NCBI RefSeq assembly: GCF_037076555.1
Contig: NZ_AP029023.1
Coordinates: 124,001 to 188,000 of the forward strand
DNA length: 64,000 nucleotides
From: Methylophilus sp. DW102
Lineage (GTDB): Bacteria; Pseudomonadota; Gammaproteobacteria; Burkholderiales; Methylophilaceae
Reading direction: 5' to 3'
A program made the translations under genes and the position numbers. This document shows, piece by piece, positions 44,877-63,650 of the stretch. How positions within the stretch are numbered: position 1 is the stretch's first letter; each line of letters starts with the position of its first letter. Below the pieces are notes generated by a model, which worked only from the letters and a program-made list of their open reading frames with translations, made no database searches and was not told the DNA's origin.

Positions 44877-45239
44877 TTATTTGGACGTATCGGCGGTCTT
44901 GCAACCTTTTAGGTGCAAGTGGTCACTGTCATCCAGCGTGGTCTGGTCGCCATTCAGGCGCAAATCCATGGTGCCATAATGGTAGTGTTGCTTATCGTCG
45001 GCATCACGTAACAGCCCCACCTCATGGTCAGGCAGCATGACCCATGCTTCTTCGCCAGTGGCAGAGAGTTTGAGGCCAAACGACTGATAATTTTCGCATT
45101 GGTAATGCAAAGCTTCTTTGCCATAGCGTGGAACTTCCTTGGTCCCTTTGTCGAACACGCTCGGCAGTTCAACGCTTTTGCAGCCAAACAATAGACTGCT
45201 GGCGCCAACCAATAGGATGAAGGAGTAGATGTTTTTCAT
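44877..45239 (-). CDS. Small lipoprotein, MliC-like
   Basis: A 120-residue protein with a lipoprotein signal (ILLVGASSLLFGC, lipobox cysteine near residue 20). The mature part (LHYQCENYQSFGLKLSATGEEAWVMLPDHEVGLLR...LKGCK) resembles the MliC fold of C-type lysozyme inhibitors, with two cysteines that could form the disulfide. The similarity is weak, so the function is tentative. It stands alone between the porin and sua5. Confidence 0.6.
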   Translation of the reverse strand: MKNIYSFILLVGASSLLFGCKSVELPSVFDKGTKEVPRYGKEALHYQCENYQSFGLKLSATGEEAWVMLPDHEVGLLRDADDKQHYHYGTMDLRLNGDQTTLDDSDHLHLKGCKTADTSK

Positions 45240-45313
45240 GATTTAAATCTGGGCTTTATTTAAGATAAGGGAATCGACGATGCACGCTATTGTGCCAGCC
45301 ATGCTTGGCAGAC

Positions 45314-46270
45314 TCAATCGTTTTGGCGCTTGGGTTGGTAGGCTGCCCGTTGCAGCCGGTCTCGCACGGCGTCCCAGGCCGCGGTGTTAGGCGGCGATTC
45401 TATTAAGATCACGTCAGCATGTGCGGCATCCAATATGTGCAGCGCTGCATAGAGCTGTTCGGCAGCTTGTGCAGGGCTGGCCGGCAAATGTGTATCTTTG
45501 GCCGTGACCGCCGCCCCGGCGCCAAACAACAAGGCGACAGCATGAGGGTGCTGCTGTGCATAGTCTGTCATCGCTTGCCTGGAAGAAAACAGCAGGCAGG
45601 GTGTTCGTGGCGAATAATGCAGCAAATGCTGCCCGGGGGCCTTGGGAATCTGCGCCGATGCATCTACAGACGCCGGCGTGCCTGCGACGGCTGCAATCGC
45701 CGCCTCATCTATCATGCCGGGTCTGAGCAATCGCCAGCCATCTTCATGCACGCTGACAATGGTCGACTCTATGCCTACCTGGCAAGCGCCACCATCCAGC
45801 ACCGGAATGTCTGTCCCCAGTCCTGCTTCGACATGCTCTGCCGTGGTGGGGCTCAGTTGCGTATACTTATTCGCTGAAGGGGCTGCCAGGCCCAGGCCAC
45901 TTTCGTTGAGCAGCGCCAGCGCCACGGGGTGTGCCGGCACCCGTAAAGCCACCGTCGGCTCGCCAGCCCTCACCGCCGCTGAGACCTCCGCGCGCGCAGG
46001 CAATACCAATGTCAGCGGACCCGGCCAGAAGGCCGCGGCCAGCCTTTGTGCCAGTGGTGGAAAGCTGCTGGCCCAGTCGGCCACTTGCTCTGCGCGTCCA
46101 ATATGGACGATCAATGGGTTATTGGCAGGTCGCTGTTTGGTGGCGTAGATGTTCGCAACAGCTAAGTCATTGCGTGCATCTGCCGCCAGGCCATAGACGG
46201 TCTCGGTCGGGATGGCGACCACTTCGCCCCGTTGCAATCGTTCTATCGCCTCTGCCTGGTTGATCCGCAT
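45314..46270 (-). CDS. L-threonylcarbamoyladenylate synthase, Sua5 type
   Basis: Makes threonylcarbamoyl-AMP for the universal t6A37 modification of ANN-decoding tRNAs. The 318-residue protein has the YrdC domain (VAIPTETVYGLAADARND, KQRPANNPLIVHI, PAPSANK-like LAAPSANKYTQLSPT) and the extra C-terminal Sua5 domain (GQHLLHYSPRTPCLLF). I start it at ATG 46270, where homology begins; the frame runs on upstream for 50 codons of unlikely sequence. It diverges from the cupin gene. Confidence 0.92.
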   Translation of the reverse strand: MRINQAEAIERLQRGEVVAIPTETVYGLAADARNDLAVANIYATKQRPANNPLIVHIGRAEQVADWASSFPPLAQRLAAAFWPGPLTLVLPARAEVSAAVRAGEPTVALRVPAHPVALALLNESGLGLAAPSANKYTQLSPTTAEHVEAGLGTDIPVLDGGACQVGIESTIVSVHEDGWRLLRPGMIDEAAIAAVAGTPASVDASAQIPKAPGQHLLHYSPRTPCLLFSSRQAMTDYAQQHPHAVALLFGAGAAVTAKDTHLPASPAQAAEQLYAALHILDAAHADVILIESPPNTAAWDAVRDRLQRAAYQPKRQND

Positions 46271-46381
46271 TGCGCACTCTATATATATATAAATCATCAA
46301 AAAATGTATTTTACTCTGTAAAACCCTGACGGCTAAAGCGGGCTTGCTATAAAATGCCCGCTTTGATTCAAGGAGCGACAC

Positions 46382-46705
46382 ATGCAAATTCAAGTTCAGC
46401 ACAATCCTGCCGAAACACAACTAAAGGACTTGGGTGTGTCCAAGTGGCCTACCTGGAAAAAAGAAGTATCAACCTTTGATTGGATTTTTCACGAACAAGA
46501 GCAGGCATACATACTAGAAGGTCAATGTGTAGTGACGCCTGTGGGTGGCGCACCGGTCAGCTTTGGTAAAGGAGACTTTGTGGTCTTTCCTGCTGGCCTC
46601 AAGGTGAGTTGGGAAGTCAAACAACCTTTGCACAAGCATTATCAGCTGGATGGCAATGTCTTGACGCAAACCTGGTTGCGCATTAAGGCCGCTTTCAAGA
46701 AATAA
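46382..46705 (+). CDS. Small single-domain cupin protein
   Basis: A 107-residue cupin of the DUF861 type. The core WIFHEQEQAYILEGQCVVTPVGGAPVSFGKGDFVVFPAGLKVSWEV gives the small beta-barrel; the metal-binding histidines of classic cupins are mostly absent. Function unknown. The ribosome binding site is AAGGAG. It is transcribed toward the rRNA operons. Confidence 0.85.
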   Translation: MQIQVQHNPAETQLKDLGVSKWPTWKKEVSTFDWIFHEQEQAYILEGQCVVTPVGGAPVSFGKGDFVVFPAGLKVSWEVKQPLHKHYQLDGNVLTQTWLRIKAAFKK

Positions 46706-46746
46706 TCATCAATTTGTAACAAAATTGTAAGAATGGCAAATAAGGG

Positions 46747-46774
46747 TTGACCGCAACGCTTATCGCTGTAAAAT
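46747..46774 (+). promoter_or_regulatory. rrn operon 1 promoter P1
   Basis: TTGACC, 16 bp, TAAAAT, followed by a GC-rich discriminator (GCGCGGC) as in stringently controlled rRNA promoters. The stretch shared with operon 2 begins inside this spacer, at 46764. Confidence 0.65.
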
Positions 46775-46872
46775 GCGCGGCTCTCTTCAACGAAACGGTT
46801 GTTTAGTTGGGTGAGAAGAAATAAAAAAGCGCAGTATGTTTGAGCGTTAAGTTGGCAGCGGAATAAAAGTTG

Positions 46873-46900
46873 TTGACGAAGTAAAAAACCTCTGTATAAT
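46873..46900 (+). promoter_or_regulatory. rrn operon 1 promoter P2
   Basis: TTGACG, 16 bp, TATAAT and a GCGCGC discriminator. An A/T-rich stretch lies upstream. The base at 46868 is A here and T at the matching position 52753 in operon 2. Confidence 0.85.
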
Positions 46901-46959
46901 GCGCGCTTCGCTTGAAACGTTGGAAGTTAAAACGGAAGAGCGAAAAGCCTTCGAGGCAC

Positions 46960-46972
46960 TGTTCTTTAAAAA
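46960..46972 (+). promoter_or_regulatory. boxA antitermination site, leader of rrn 1
   Basis: TGTTCTTTAAAAA, close to the boxA consensus TGCTCTTTAACAA; it lies between P2 and 16S. Confidence 0.7.
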
Positions 46973-47174
46973 TTAGGATGACTGATAAGTGTGGGTGTTT
47001 GTAGTTGGGTGTGAACGCATTTGATGCGTAAAACTCAGAAAATACAAATGCTTACGCTTAGATTTATGACAAGTATGTACAGTGTAGTTTACACACATAC
47101 CTTGAAATGAATTTGAGATATAGCGAAATCGAATACCGCCTCTTAATTGAGGTAAAAAGTAATAGTTAGGAATT

Positions 47175-48716
<1,542 letters not shown>

Positions 48717-48800
48717 GAGAAGATCACCTGTCTACAAGCATTCACTCTTATCGGTCATCTTAAAAATAAGCAGCAACAAAGATTTAGGCAAACCGCCTTA

Positions 48801-48877
48801 GGGTCTGTAGCTCAGCTGGTTAGAGCACCGTCTTGATAAGGCGGGGGTCGTTGGTTCGAGCCCAACCAGACCCACCA
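48801..48877 (+). tRNA. tRNA-Ile (GAT), operon 1
   Basis: Seventy-seven nucleotides with encoded CCA. Acceptor stem GGGTCTG / CAGACCC; anticodon loop TTGATAA between CCGTC and GGCGG. Confidence 0.98.
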
Positions 48878-48886
48878 CCGAATATT

Positions 48887-48962
48887 GGGGGATTAGCTCA
48901 GCTGGGAGAGCACCTGCTTTGCAAGCAGGGGGTCGTCGGTTCGATCCCGTCATCCTCCACCA
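48887..48962 (+). tRNA. tRNA-Ala (TGC), operon 1
   Basis: Seventy-six nucleotides with encoded CCA. Acceptor GGGGGAT / ATCCTCC; anticodon TGC in the loop TTTGCAA between CCTGC and GCAGG. Confidence 0.98.
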
Positions 48963-49345
48963 ACGACTTGGTGTCTTTGTTGCGGTTTAGAGATTAGAAG
49001 CAAGCGTTATTAATTGATGTTTGATTAAATGTTTGCTTCTGGTTTTTAAACGTTAGTTTAAAAAACTAAGACTGCTCTTTAACAAAATGGAAGAAGTAAA
49101 GGAATATAGGTTGTGTGATGACAACTTATATTCAATGGGCGATATTATTTTTTAACCGGAAATAATATCGATTGATTGCAAAATCATAAATATATTAAAC
49201 GCAAGTTGAGACGTTTAGATTGTTGAGTAATCAATAATCTAAGCAAATCTAACGAGGTTTGATAGTGCTTTAGAATTACCTGTAACGCGTGTCTCATGCA
49301 CGACGAAATCTAGATTTAAAAAGGGTTTAGGTTTTAACGTTATAG
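48963..49345 (+). promoter_or_regulatory. tRNA-Ala to 23S spacer with boxA
   Basis: About 380 bp of transcribed spacer. A perfect boxA, TGCTCTTTAACAA, is at 49073-49085. The sequences flanking 23S form the usual long processing stem. No gene. Confidence 0.75.
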
Positions 49346-52228
<2,883 letters not shown>

Positions 52229-52426
52229 ATAACCTTAAAACTTAGACTAAAATCTAAGCCAGGTGTAGTTCAAAGCAATATGATTTGGCAATCATCTAGA
52301 AATAAGAAACACAAGTTGTTTCATACCCTGCCCATTGATGCTTGAAAAAGAAAAATCCTTTACTTCTTCCAATTTGTTAAAGCAGGCTAAACATATGTTT
52401 AGCACCATGCATAACATTACCAGTTA

Positions 52427-52542
52427 TGTTTGGGGACAATAGCAGTTTGGAACCACCCCTTCCCATCTCGAACAGGGCCGTGAAACGAACTTGCGCCAAT
52501 GATAGTGTACTCTTCGTATGCGAAAGTAGGTCATCCCCAAGC
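52427..52542 (+). rRNA. rrf: 5S ribosomal RNA, operon 1
   Basis: About 116 nt. The ends pair (GTTTGGGG with CCCCAAGC), and the internal CATCTCGAAC and GTATGCGAAAGTAGG motifs are typical of 5S rRNA. Confidence 0.95.
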
Positions 52543-52551
52543 TCCTATTCT

Positions 52552-52585
52552 AAATAGAGCCTCGTCGATGCGAGGCTCTATTTTT
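52552..52585 (+). terminator. rrn operon 1 terminator
   Basis: AAATAGAGCCTCG, loop TCGATG, CGAGGCTCTATTT with T-run. It differs in sequence from the terminator of operon 2. Confidence 0.9.
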
Positions 52586-52631
52586 ATGTAAGCTACCGAT
52601 TTTTGTTGGTGAAGATAACTAAATATTTCTC

Positions 52632-52659
52632 TTGACGAAAATCTTCAGCGCTGTAAAAT
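52632..52659 (+). promoter_or_regulatory. rrn operon 2 promoter P1
   Basis: TTGACG, 16 bp, TAAAAT with a GC-rich discriminator. The -35 and upstream bases differ from operon 1 while the -10 lies in the identical block. Confidence 0.65.
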
Positions 52660-52757
52660 GCGCGGCTCTCTTCAACGAAACGGTTGTTTAGTTGGGTGAG
52701 AAGAAATAAAAAAGCGCAGTATGTTTGAGCGTTAAGTTGGCAGCGGAATAAATGTTG

Positions 52758-52785
52758 TTGACGAAGTAAAAAACCTCTGTATAAT
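52758..52785 (+). promoter_or_regulatory. rrn operon 2 promoter P2
   Basis: Same TTGACG-16-TATAAT promoter as in operon 1, with T instead of A five bases before the -35 box (52753). A boxA copy follows at 52845-52857. Confidence 0.85.
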
Positions 52786-53059
52786 GCGCGCTTCGCTTGA
52801 AACGTTGGAAGTTAAAACGGAAGAGCGAAAAGCCTTCGAGGCACTGTTCTTTAAAAATTAGGATGACTGATAAGTGTGGGTGTTTGTAGTTGGGTGTGAA
52901 CGCATTTGATGCGTAAAACTCAGAAAATACAAATGCTTACGCTTAGATTTATGACAAGTATGTACAGTGTAGTTTACACACATACCTTGAAATGAATTTG
53001 AGATATAGCGAAATCGAATACCGCCTCTTAATTGAGGTAAAAAGTAATAGTTAGGAATT

Positions 53060-54601
<1,542 letters not shown>

Positions 54602-54685
54602 GAGAAGATCACCTGTCTACAAGCATTCACTCTTATCGGTCATCTTAAAAATAAGCAGCAACAAAGATTTAGGCAAACCGCCTTA

Positions 54686-54762
54686 GGGTCTGTAGCTCAG
54701 CTGGTTAGAGCACCGTCTTGATAAGGCGGGGGTCGTTGGTTCGAGCCCAACCAGACCCACCA
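54686..54762 (+). tRNA. tRNA-Ile (GAT), operon 2
   Basis: Same sequence as the operon 1 copy, with encoded CCA. Confidence 0.98.
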
Positions 54763-54771
54763 CCGAATATT

Positions 54772-54847
54772 GGGGGATTAGCTCAGCTGGGAGAGCACCT
54801 GCTTTGCAAGCAGGGGGTCGTCGGTTCGATCCCGTCATCCTCCACCA
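54772..54847 (+). tRNA. tRNA-Ala (TGC), operon 2
   Basis: Same sequence as the operon 1 copy, with encoded CCA. Confidence 0.98.
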
Positions 54848-55230
54848 ACGACTTGGTGTCTTTGTTGCGGTTTAGAGATTAGAAGCAAGCGTTATTAATT
54901 GATGTTTGATTAAATGTTTGCTTCTGGTTTTTAAACGTTAGTTTAAAAAACTAAGACTGCTCTTTAACAAAATGGAAGAAGTAAAGGAATATAGGTTGTG
55001 TGATGACAACTTATATTCAATGGGCGATATTATTTTTTAACCGGAAATAATATCGATTGATTGCAAAATCATAAATATATTAAACGCAAGTTGAGACGTT
55101 TAGATTGTTGAGTAATCAATAATCTAAGCAAATCTAACGAGGTTTGATAGTGCTTTAGAATTACCTGTAACGCGTGTCTCATGCACGACGAAATCTAGAT
55201 TTAAAAAGGGTTTAGGTTTTAACGTTATAG
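54848..55230 (+). promoter_or_regulatory. tRNA-Ala to 23S spacer with boxA, operon 2
   Basis: Copy of the operon 1 spacer; boxA at 54958-54970. No gene. Confidence 0.75.
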
Positions 55231-58113
<2,883 letters not shown>

Positions 58114-58311
58114 ATAACCTTAAAACTTAGACTAAAATCTAAGCCAGGTGTAGTTCAAAGCAATATGATTTGGCAATCATCTAGAAATAAGAAACACAAG
58201 TTGTTTCATACCCTGCCCATTGATGCTTGAAAAAGAAAAATCCTTTACTTCTTCCAATTTGTTAAAGCAGGCTAAACATATGTTTAGCACCATGCATAAC
58301 ATTACCAGTTA

Positions 58312-58427
58312 TGTTTGGGGACAATAGCAGTTTGGAACCACCCCTTCCCATCTCGAACAGGGCCGTGAAACGAACTTGCGCCAATGATAGTGTACTCTTC
58401 GTATGCGAAAGTAGGTCATCCCCAAGC
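58312..58427 (+). rRNA. rrf: 5S ribosomal RNA, operon 2
   Basis: Second 5S gene, same sequence and fold as the first. Confidence 0.95.
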
Positions 58428-58437
58428 TCCTATTCTA

Positions 58438-58471
58438 AAAAGCCCTCGGCAGCAATGTCGGGGGCTTTTTT
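58438..58471 (+). terminator. rrn operon 2 terminator
   Basis: AAAGCCCTCGGC, short loop, GTCGGGGGCTTTTTT. The stem has minor G-T pairing but a strong T-run. Confidence 0.85.
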
Positions 58472-58508
58472 ATTGCCTGTATCCGGCAGGCAAATGAAAT
58501 TCAGGCAG

Positions 58509-58535
58509 AAAAAAACCCGGTGCAAGCACCGGGTT
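58509..58535 (-). terminator. Minus-strand terminator in the rrn-rimP gap
   Basis: On the minus strand AACCCGGTGC-TTG-CACCGGGTT followed by a run of T. No minus-strand gene is obvious to its right, so it points to an unannotated transcript there. Confidence 0.65.
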
Positions 58536-58579
58536 GAAGTGTCTATTAAGATCAACTCAAAATAGACTGCCATGAAAAC

Positions 58580-58690
58580 TTAAGCGCTGCACTGCAGCGT
58601 AAAATATAATTGACACCGCTCAAGCGGTTGTTGATCTGTTGCTTCTCCCTCTTTTACAAACATCTTAAAAAATACACAGGCGTATGTCAT
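58580..58690 (-). CDS. Possible small protein on the minus strand
   Basis: A 36-codon frame (start MTYACVFFKMFVKEGEATDQ, ending in LYFTLQCSA) followed 45 bp later by a strong minus-strand terminator. The ribosome binding site is weak (GGGTC) and I do not recognise the product. The frame stays open further upstream into rimP antisense, which argues against it. Alternatively the transcript is a non-coding RNA. Confidence 0.2.
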   Translation of the reverse strand: MTYACVFFKMFVKEGEATDQQPLERCQLYFTLQCSA

Positions 58691-58766
58691 TGACCCGTTC
58701 GGGCTACTACAGGCCGTAGACGTCAAACAAAACCCGCCCGACCCTGCCATTGCGCCATCTGTTACT

Positions 58767-58794
58767 TTGAATTTAAAAGGAATTTTGGTATAAT
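58767..58794 (+). promoter_or_regulatory. Promoter of the rimP-nusA-infB operon
   Basis: TTGAAT, 16 bp, TATAAT. The predicted start is near 58801, directly before a terminator-like hairpin. Confidence 0.7.
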
Positions 58795-58805
58795 CAAAAC
58801 TATAG

Positions 58806-58833
58806 ATGGGCGTTACGCCCATTTTTTGTTTTT
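58806..58833 (+). terminator. Terminator-like hairpin in the rimP-nusA leader
   Basis: ATGGGCG-TTA-CGCCCAT followed by TTTTTGTTTTTT. It stands between the promoter and rimP, so polymerase must read through it to express nusA and infB. Confidence 0.75.
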
Positions 58834-58862
58834 GGACGTAACGTTTTGAATTAAGGGTGCGT

Positions 58863-59351
58863 ATGCAAAATTTGCATTCGGTAGTTGAAAAGACAGTCAC
58901 GCAGTTAGGATACGAGCTGGTTGATTTTGAGGCAGCCAATCGTGGCAAGTTATTGCGCGTGTTCATCGACAAGCTGACACCCAAAGACAATAAGGACAGC
59001 GTTACGATTGATGATTGTGTTCTGGTGAGCAACCAGCTTGGCAACGTGCTGACGGTAGAACTGGATATTGATTATGACCGCCTGGAAGTCTCTTCTGCCG
59101 GTCTGGATCGTGTGTTGCGCAAGGAACGTGATTTTATGCGTTTTACTGGTGAGCGTGCACAAATCAAATTGCGAGTGGGAATTCCGGATGATGGCCCTAA
59201 AGCAACTCCAACCACATTGCCCAGAAAGACTTTTTTGGGACAGTTGCAAGGCGTTGACGAGGGGAAAGTGTTGATTGAGTGCGATGGCTGGGTTTATAGA
59301 TTGTCGCTGGATAATATAGATAAGGCTCGATTGAGCCCGGTTTTTGATTAA
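58863..59351 (+). CDS. rimP: Ribosome maturation factor RimP
   Basis: Assists 30S subunit assembly. A 162-residue protein with the N-terminal alpha/beta domain (VEKTVTQLGYELVDFEAANRGKLLRVFIDKL), the conserved DDCVLVSNQLGNVL and the LEVSSAGLDRVLRKERDF motif, then an SH3-like C-terminus (VLIECDGWVYRLSLDNIDKARLSP). I choose ATG 58863, preceded by AAGGG, over GTG 58857. It is the first gene of the classical rimP-nusA-infB-rbfA operon. Confidence 0.97.
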   Translation: MQNLHSVVEKTVTQLGYELVDFEAANRGKLLRVFIDKLTPKDNKDSVTIDDCVLVSNQLGNVLTVELDIDYDRLEVSSAGLDRVLRKERDFMRFTGERAQIKLRVGIPDDGPKATPTTLPRKTFLGQLQGVDEGKVLIECDGWVYRLSLDNIDKARLSPVFD

Positions 59352-59390
59352 TTTGTTTTAGCTAATCCGTACGGTGAGTTGGAGATTACG

Positions 59391-60857
59391 ATGAGTCGTG
59401 AATTATTGTTGTTGGTTGATGCCCTGGCCCATGAAAAAAACGTGGATAAAGAGGTAATCTTTACTGCCCTGGAACTGGCATTGGCTTCGGCGACGAAAAA
59501 GAACCATGAAGAAGGCGCTGATATTCGTGTCGAAATTGACCGTGAAACCGGAGATTACAAAACCTTTAGACGCTGGCAATATGTAGAATATGACCTGCTG
59601 GAAAGCTCGGCTTACCAGTTTGATGAAGAAGACGAACGTGCTGCTGGCAGACAAATTGGCGACTATTACGAAGAGCCATTAGAATCGATCTCGTTTGGCC
59701 GCATTGGCGCACAGGCAGCCAAACAGGTGATTTTGCAGAAGGTGCGCGAAGCTGAACGTGAGCAAATGATCCAGGACTTTTTGGCGCGTGGCGAAAGCCT
59801 GGTCACTGGCGTGATCAAGCGGATGGAAAAAGGCAATGCGATTATTGAAGTGGGCCGTATTGAGTGCCTGCTACCACGTGAAGCCATGATTCAAAAAGAA
59901 AACCTGCGCGTGGGTGACCGTGTGCGTGCTTATCTGTCACGCGTGGACCGTGGTGGCCGTGGGCCGCAACTGATCCTGTCGCGTGTCGCTCCCGAGTTCC
60001 TCAAGCGTTTGTTTGAGCTGGAAGTGCCTGAAATCGAAGAAGGCCTGCTGGAGATTCGTTCTGCGGCGCGTGATCCTGGCTTGCGTTCCAAAATTGCGGT
60101 TAAAACCAATGACCAGCGCCTGGATCCTGTGGGGACTTGCGTGGGCATGCGTGGCTCCCGTGTACAAGCGGTGACTTCTGAGCTCGGTGGCGAGCGCGTG
60201 GATATCGTATTGTGGAGCATGGATCCGGCACAGTTTGTCATTAATGCCTTGGCGCCAGCTGAAGTGACGTCGATTGTGGTCGATGAAGATGCACACAGCA
60301 TGGATGTGGTGGTGAACGAAGAGCAATTGGCGGTAGCGATTGGGCGCAACGGTCAAAACGTGCGTCTGGCGTCGGAACTGACTGGCTGGAACCTGAATAT
60401 CCTGACCGAAGAAGCGGCTGCGCAGAAGAGTCAGGACGAGTATGCCAAAATCAGCCAATTGTTTATCGAGAAGCTGGATGTGGACGAAGAAGTGGCGGAT
60501 ATCCTGGTGCAGGAAGGCTTTAGCACACTGGAAGAGATTGCCTACGTGCCTTTGGCAGAGATGGCTGAAATCGAGGCCTTTGATGAAGACACGATCAATG
60601 AGTTACGTTCACGCGCACGTGCTGCCTTGTTAACCGAGGCGATTGCCAAAGAAGAAAAAGTTGAAGAAGACACCAACGACCTGATGACGCTGGACGGTAT
60701 GGATGCAGACACTGCCCATAAACTGGCAGCCAGCGAGATTCATACCAGCGAAGATCTGGCCGAACTGGCAGTCGATGAGCTGGTTGAGTTGACCGGAATA
60801 GATGAAGAGCGTGCGAAGTCATTGATTATGACGGCGCGAGCACCCTGGTTTAAGTAA
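59391..60857 (+). CDS. nusA: Transcription termination/antitermination factor NusA
   Basis: Binds RNA polymerase and nascent RNA to control pausing, termination and rRNA antitermination. The 488-residue protein has the N-terminal polymerase-binding domain, an S1 domain (about 133-200, [16 protein letters not shown]), two KH domains ([29 protein letters not shown]) and two C-terminal acidic repeats, the full proteobacterial form. ATG 59391 with GGAG upstream is preferred over TTG 59379. The boxA sites of the rRNA operons next door are among its expected targets. Confidence 0.98.
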   Translation: MSRELLLLVDALAHEKNVDKEVIFTALELALASATKKNHEEGADIRVEIDRETGDYKTFRRWQYVEYDLLESSAYQFDEEDERAAGRQIGDYYEEPLESISFGRIGAQAAKQVILQKVREAEREQMIQDFLARGESLVTGVIKRMEKGNAIIEVGRIECLLPREAMIQKENLRVGDRVRAYLSRVDRGGRGPQLILSRVAPEFLKRLFELEVPEIEEGLLEIRSAARDPGLRSKIAVKTNDQRLDPVGTCVGMRGSRVQAVTSELGGERVDIVLWSMDPAQFVINALAPAEVTSIVVDEDAHSMDVVVNEEQLAVAIGRNGQNVRLASELTGWNLNILTEEAAAQKSQDEYAKISQLFIEKLDVDEEVADILVQEGFSTLEEIAYVPLAEMAEIEAFDEDTINELRSRARAALLTEAIAKEEKVEEDTNDLMTLDGMDADTAHKLAASEIHTSEDLAELAVDELVELTGIDEERAKSLIMTARAPWFK

Positions 60858-60941
60858 CCAGGCGTTTTAAATAACCTATGCGTTTAAAACATCATGCATA
60901 CCTCTTAATTAAAAAATAAAGTAATTGAACTGGAGCAGTAC

Positions 60942-63650
60942 ATGGCACTTTCAACCGTCGCACAATTTGCCGCCGAGCTGGGTCTTCCAACGACTCTTCT
61001 TATCGAGCAACTGAAAAGCGCAGGCGTTCATAAAACGTCTGTGGATGATTTCCTGGAAGAGGGTGACAAGGCTGCCTTGCTGGATTACTTGCGTAAAGAG
61101 CATGGGGCAGGTAACGCGCCTAAAAACAAGATCACACTGACCCGTAAGCAGAACACCGAAATCAAAAAGCTGGATAGCTCAGGTAAAGCCCGTACGATTC
61201 AGGTGGAAGTGCGTAAAAAACGCGTGCTGGAGCGCCCTGAGCTGGGCTATGAGCCGCCTGTGGATGCCGCTGCTTATGATGAAGCCGAGCCAGTACCAGC
61301 AGAAGTTCTGGAGAGCTTGCCCGTAGAGGTTGAGCAGGTCGTGGTGGAAGAACCTGTGATCGAAGAGATCGTTGAGGTCGTGGCTGAACCTGAGCCAGAG
61401 CCAGAACCTGAGCCAGTAGTTGAGGCACCAGCACTTACACCAGTCGTAGAAGCCCCAGCCCCTGTGAAAAAAGGCGTGGTTCTGTCGGCGCAGGAGATTG
61501 CCTTACGTGAACAAGAAGCTTCGCGTGCGGCCAAGCTGGCTGCCTTGCAGGCAGAAGATATCAAGCGCAAGCAAGCGTTGACACAACGTCGCGCAGAAGA
61601 GGAAGCCAAGCGCCAGGCAGAGGCCGAGGCTGCGAAGAATAAACCCGCAGCCACCAAGTTGTCTGAAGGGACGCTACACAAGCCCGCTGCCAAAGCAACA
61701 GACAAGCCAGAAAATAAAGATAAAAAAGCCAAGACCGACAACCGCGACTGGAATGAAAACGAGAACAAAAAACGCGGCATTAAAACCCGTGGTGATGCAC
61801 CTGCTGGCGGCGCTCAAGGCTGGCGCACCCCTAAGGGCAAGCATCACAAATCCAATAAAGATGATCAGCACGCCTTTAATGCACCAACCGAACCTATCAT
61901 CAAAGAGGTGATGGTGCCGGAGACCATTTCGGTTGCGGATTTGGCGCACAAAATGTCTGTCAAAGCGGCGGAAGTGATCAAGGCCTTAATGAAAATGGGC
62001 ATGATGGTGACCATCAACCAGGTGCTGGATCAAGACACTGCGATTATTCTGGTCGAAGAAATGGGTCACAAAGCGCAAGCCGCGGCTGCGAATGATCCTG
62101 AAAGCTTCCTGGAGGAAACCGAAGGCGTTGAAGCGATTCTGGAATCACGTCCACCGGTGGTCACGGTCATGGGTCACGTTGACCATGGTAAAACCTCCTT
62201 GCTGGACTATATCCGCCGCAGTCGCGTGGCTTCAGGTGAAGCAGGCGGCATTACCCAGCATATCGGTGCTTACCACGTGGAAACGCCACGCGGCATGGTG
62301 ACCTTCCTGGATACCCCTGGCCACGAGGCTTTTACCGCTATGCGTGCCCGTGGTGCGAAGGCGACCGATATCGTGATTCTGGTGGTATCGGCTGATGATG
62401 GCGTGATGCCACAAACGATTGAAGCGATACACCATGCCAAGGCAGGTAATGTGCCTATCGTGGTGGCGATTAACAAGATTGATAAACCGGAAGCCCAGCC
62501 AGAGCGCGTGAAAAGCGAGCTGATCTCACATGAGGTGGTGCCAGAAGAGTACGGTGGCGATACCATGTTCCGTGAAGTGTCTGCCAAAACCGGTAAAGGC
62601 ATTGATGAGTTGTTGGAAGCCGTGTTGCTGCAAGCGGAAGTGCTTGAGTTGAAAGCCCCGCTCAATACGCCAGCCAAAGGCCTGGTCATTGAAGGTCGTC
62701 TGGACAAAGGACGTGGTCCGGTGTCTACCGTTCTGGTGCAGTCAGGTATTCTGCGCCGCGGCGATATGCTGCTGGCAGGTACGGCTTATGGCCGTGTGCG
62801 TGCCATGCTTGACGAGAATGGCAACGACATTAAAGAAGCCGGCCCGTCTATTCCGGTAGAAGTTCTGGGCTTGTCTGATGTGCCAAGTGCTGGTGAAGAA
62901 ACCATCGTCTTGAACGACGAGCGCAAGGCGCGTGAAATTGCCTTGTTCCGTCAGGGCAAGTTCCGCGATGTGAAACTGGCCAAGCAGCAGGCGGCCAAAC
63001 TTGAAAACATGTTTGAGCAGATGGCTGAAGGCGAAGTACAAACCCTGAACCTGATTATCAAATCAGATGTACAGGGCTCTTACGAAGCCTTGACCACCAG
63101 CCTGCAAAAACTGTCTACCAGCGAAGTACGTGTGAATATTATTCACACCGGCGTGGGTGCTATCAGTGAGTCTGATGTGAACCTGGCCGCCGCTTCAAGT
63201 GCGGTACTGATCGGCTTTAACGTCCGGGCAGATGCCGGCGCACGTAAGCTGGTTGAGAATCTGGATGTCGACCTGCGTTACTACAACATCATTTACGAAG
63301 CTGTGGACGAGATCAAAGCGGCGTTGGGTGGCATGCTTGCACCAGAGCAGAAAGAGCAAATGATTGGTACGGTAGAAATCCGCGAGGTATACCGGATCTC
63401 CAAAGTGGGTGCAGTGGCCGGTTGTTATGTACAGGATGGCGTGGTTAAACGTAACTCCAAAGTCCGTTTGCTGCGTAACAATGTCATTATCCATACGGGT
63501 GAGCTCGACTCCCTCAAGCGCTTCAAAGATGACGTTAAAGAAGTTAAAAATAACTTTGAGTGCGGCTTGTCTCTCAAGAACTACAATGAGATTGAAGTCG
63601 GCGATATTCTTGAAGTTTATGAAGTCGTTGAAGTGGCCAGAACACTCTAA
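60942..63650 (+). CDS. infB: Translation initiation factor IF-2
   Basis: GTPase that brings initiator tRNA to the 30S subunit. The 902-residue protein starts with an IF2-N domain ([26 protein letters not shown]) and has a long charged linker with a Pro-Glu repeat ([10 protein letters not shown] near residue 153). A second IF2-N-like module lies at about 325-375, followed by the G domain: G1 GHVDHGKTS near residue 409, DTPGHEAF and NKID. Domains II to IV end in [17 protein letters not shown]. Its stop overlaps the rbfA start (TAATG). Confidence 0.98.
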   Translation: MALSTVAQFAAELGLPTTLLIEQLKSAGVHKTSVDDFLEEGDKAALLDYLRKEHGAGNAPKNKITLTRKQNTEIKKLDSSGKARTIQVEVRKKRVLERPELGYEPPVDAAAYDEAEPVPAEVLESLPVEVEQVVVEEPVIEEIVEVVAEPEPEPEPEPVVEAPALTPVVEAPAPVKKGVVLSAQEIALREQEASRAAKLAALQAEDIKRKQALTQRRAEEEAKRQAEAEAAKNKPAATKLSEGTLHKPAAKATDKPENKDKKAKTDNRDWNENENKKRGIKTRGDAPAGGAQGWRTPKGKHHKSNKDDQHAFNAPTEPIIKEVMVPETISVADLAHKMSVKAAEVIKALMKMGMMVTINQVLDQDTAIILVEEMGHKAQAAAANDPESFLEETEGVEAILESRPPVVTVMGHVDHGKTSLLDYIRRSRVASGEAGGITQHIGAYHVETPRGMVTFLDTPGHEAFTAMRARGAKATDIVILVVSADDGVMPQTIEAIHHAKAGNVPIVVAINKIDKPEAQPERVKSELISHEVVPEEYGGDTMFREVSAKTGKGIDELLEAVLLQAEVLELKAPLNTPAKGLVIEGRLDKGRGPVSTVLVQSGILRRGDMLLAGTAYGRVRAMLDENGNDIKEAGPSIPVEVLGLSDVPSAGEETIVLNDERKAREIALFRQGKFRDVKLAKQQAAKLENMFEQMAEGEVQTLNLIIKSDVQGSYEALTTSLQKLSTSEVRVNIIHTGVGAISESDVNLAAASSAVLIGFNVRADAGARKLVENLDVDLRYYNIIYEAVDEIKAALGGMLAPEQKEQMIGTVEIREVYRISKVGAVAGCYVQDGVVKRNSKVRLLRNNVIIHTGELDSLKRFKDDVKEVKNNFECGLSLKNYNEIEVGDILEVYEVVEVARTL

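Noticed and set aside
46271..46420. Upstream extension of the Sua5 gene by 50 codons
   Set aside because: The extension overlaps the divergent cupin start and has no family similarity; the Sua5 N-terminus begins at 46270.
58691..59044. Minus-strand frame of 154 codons overlapping rimP
   Set aside because: More than half is antisense to rimP, with unlikely composition; only the distal 36 codons were kept as a very weak candidate.
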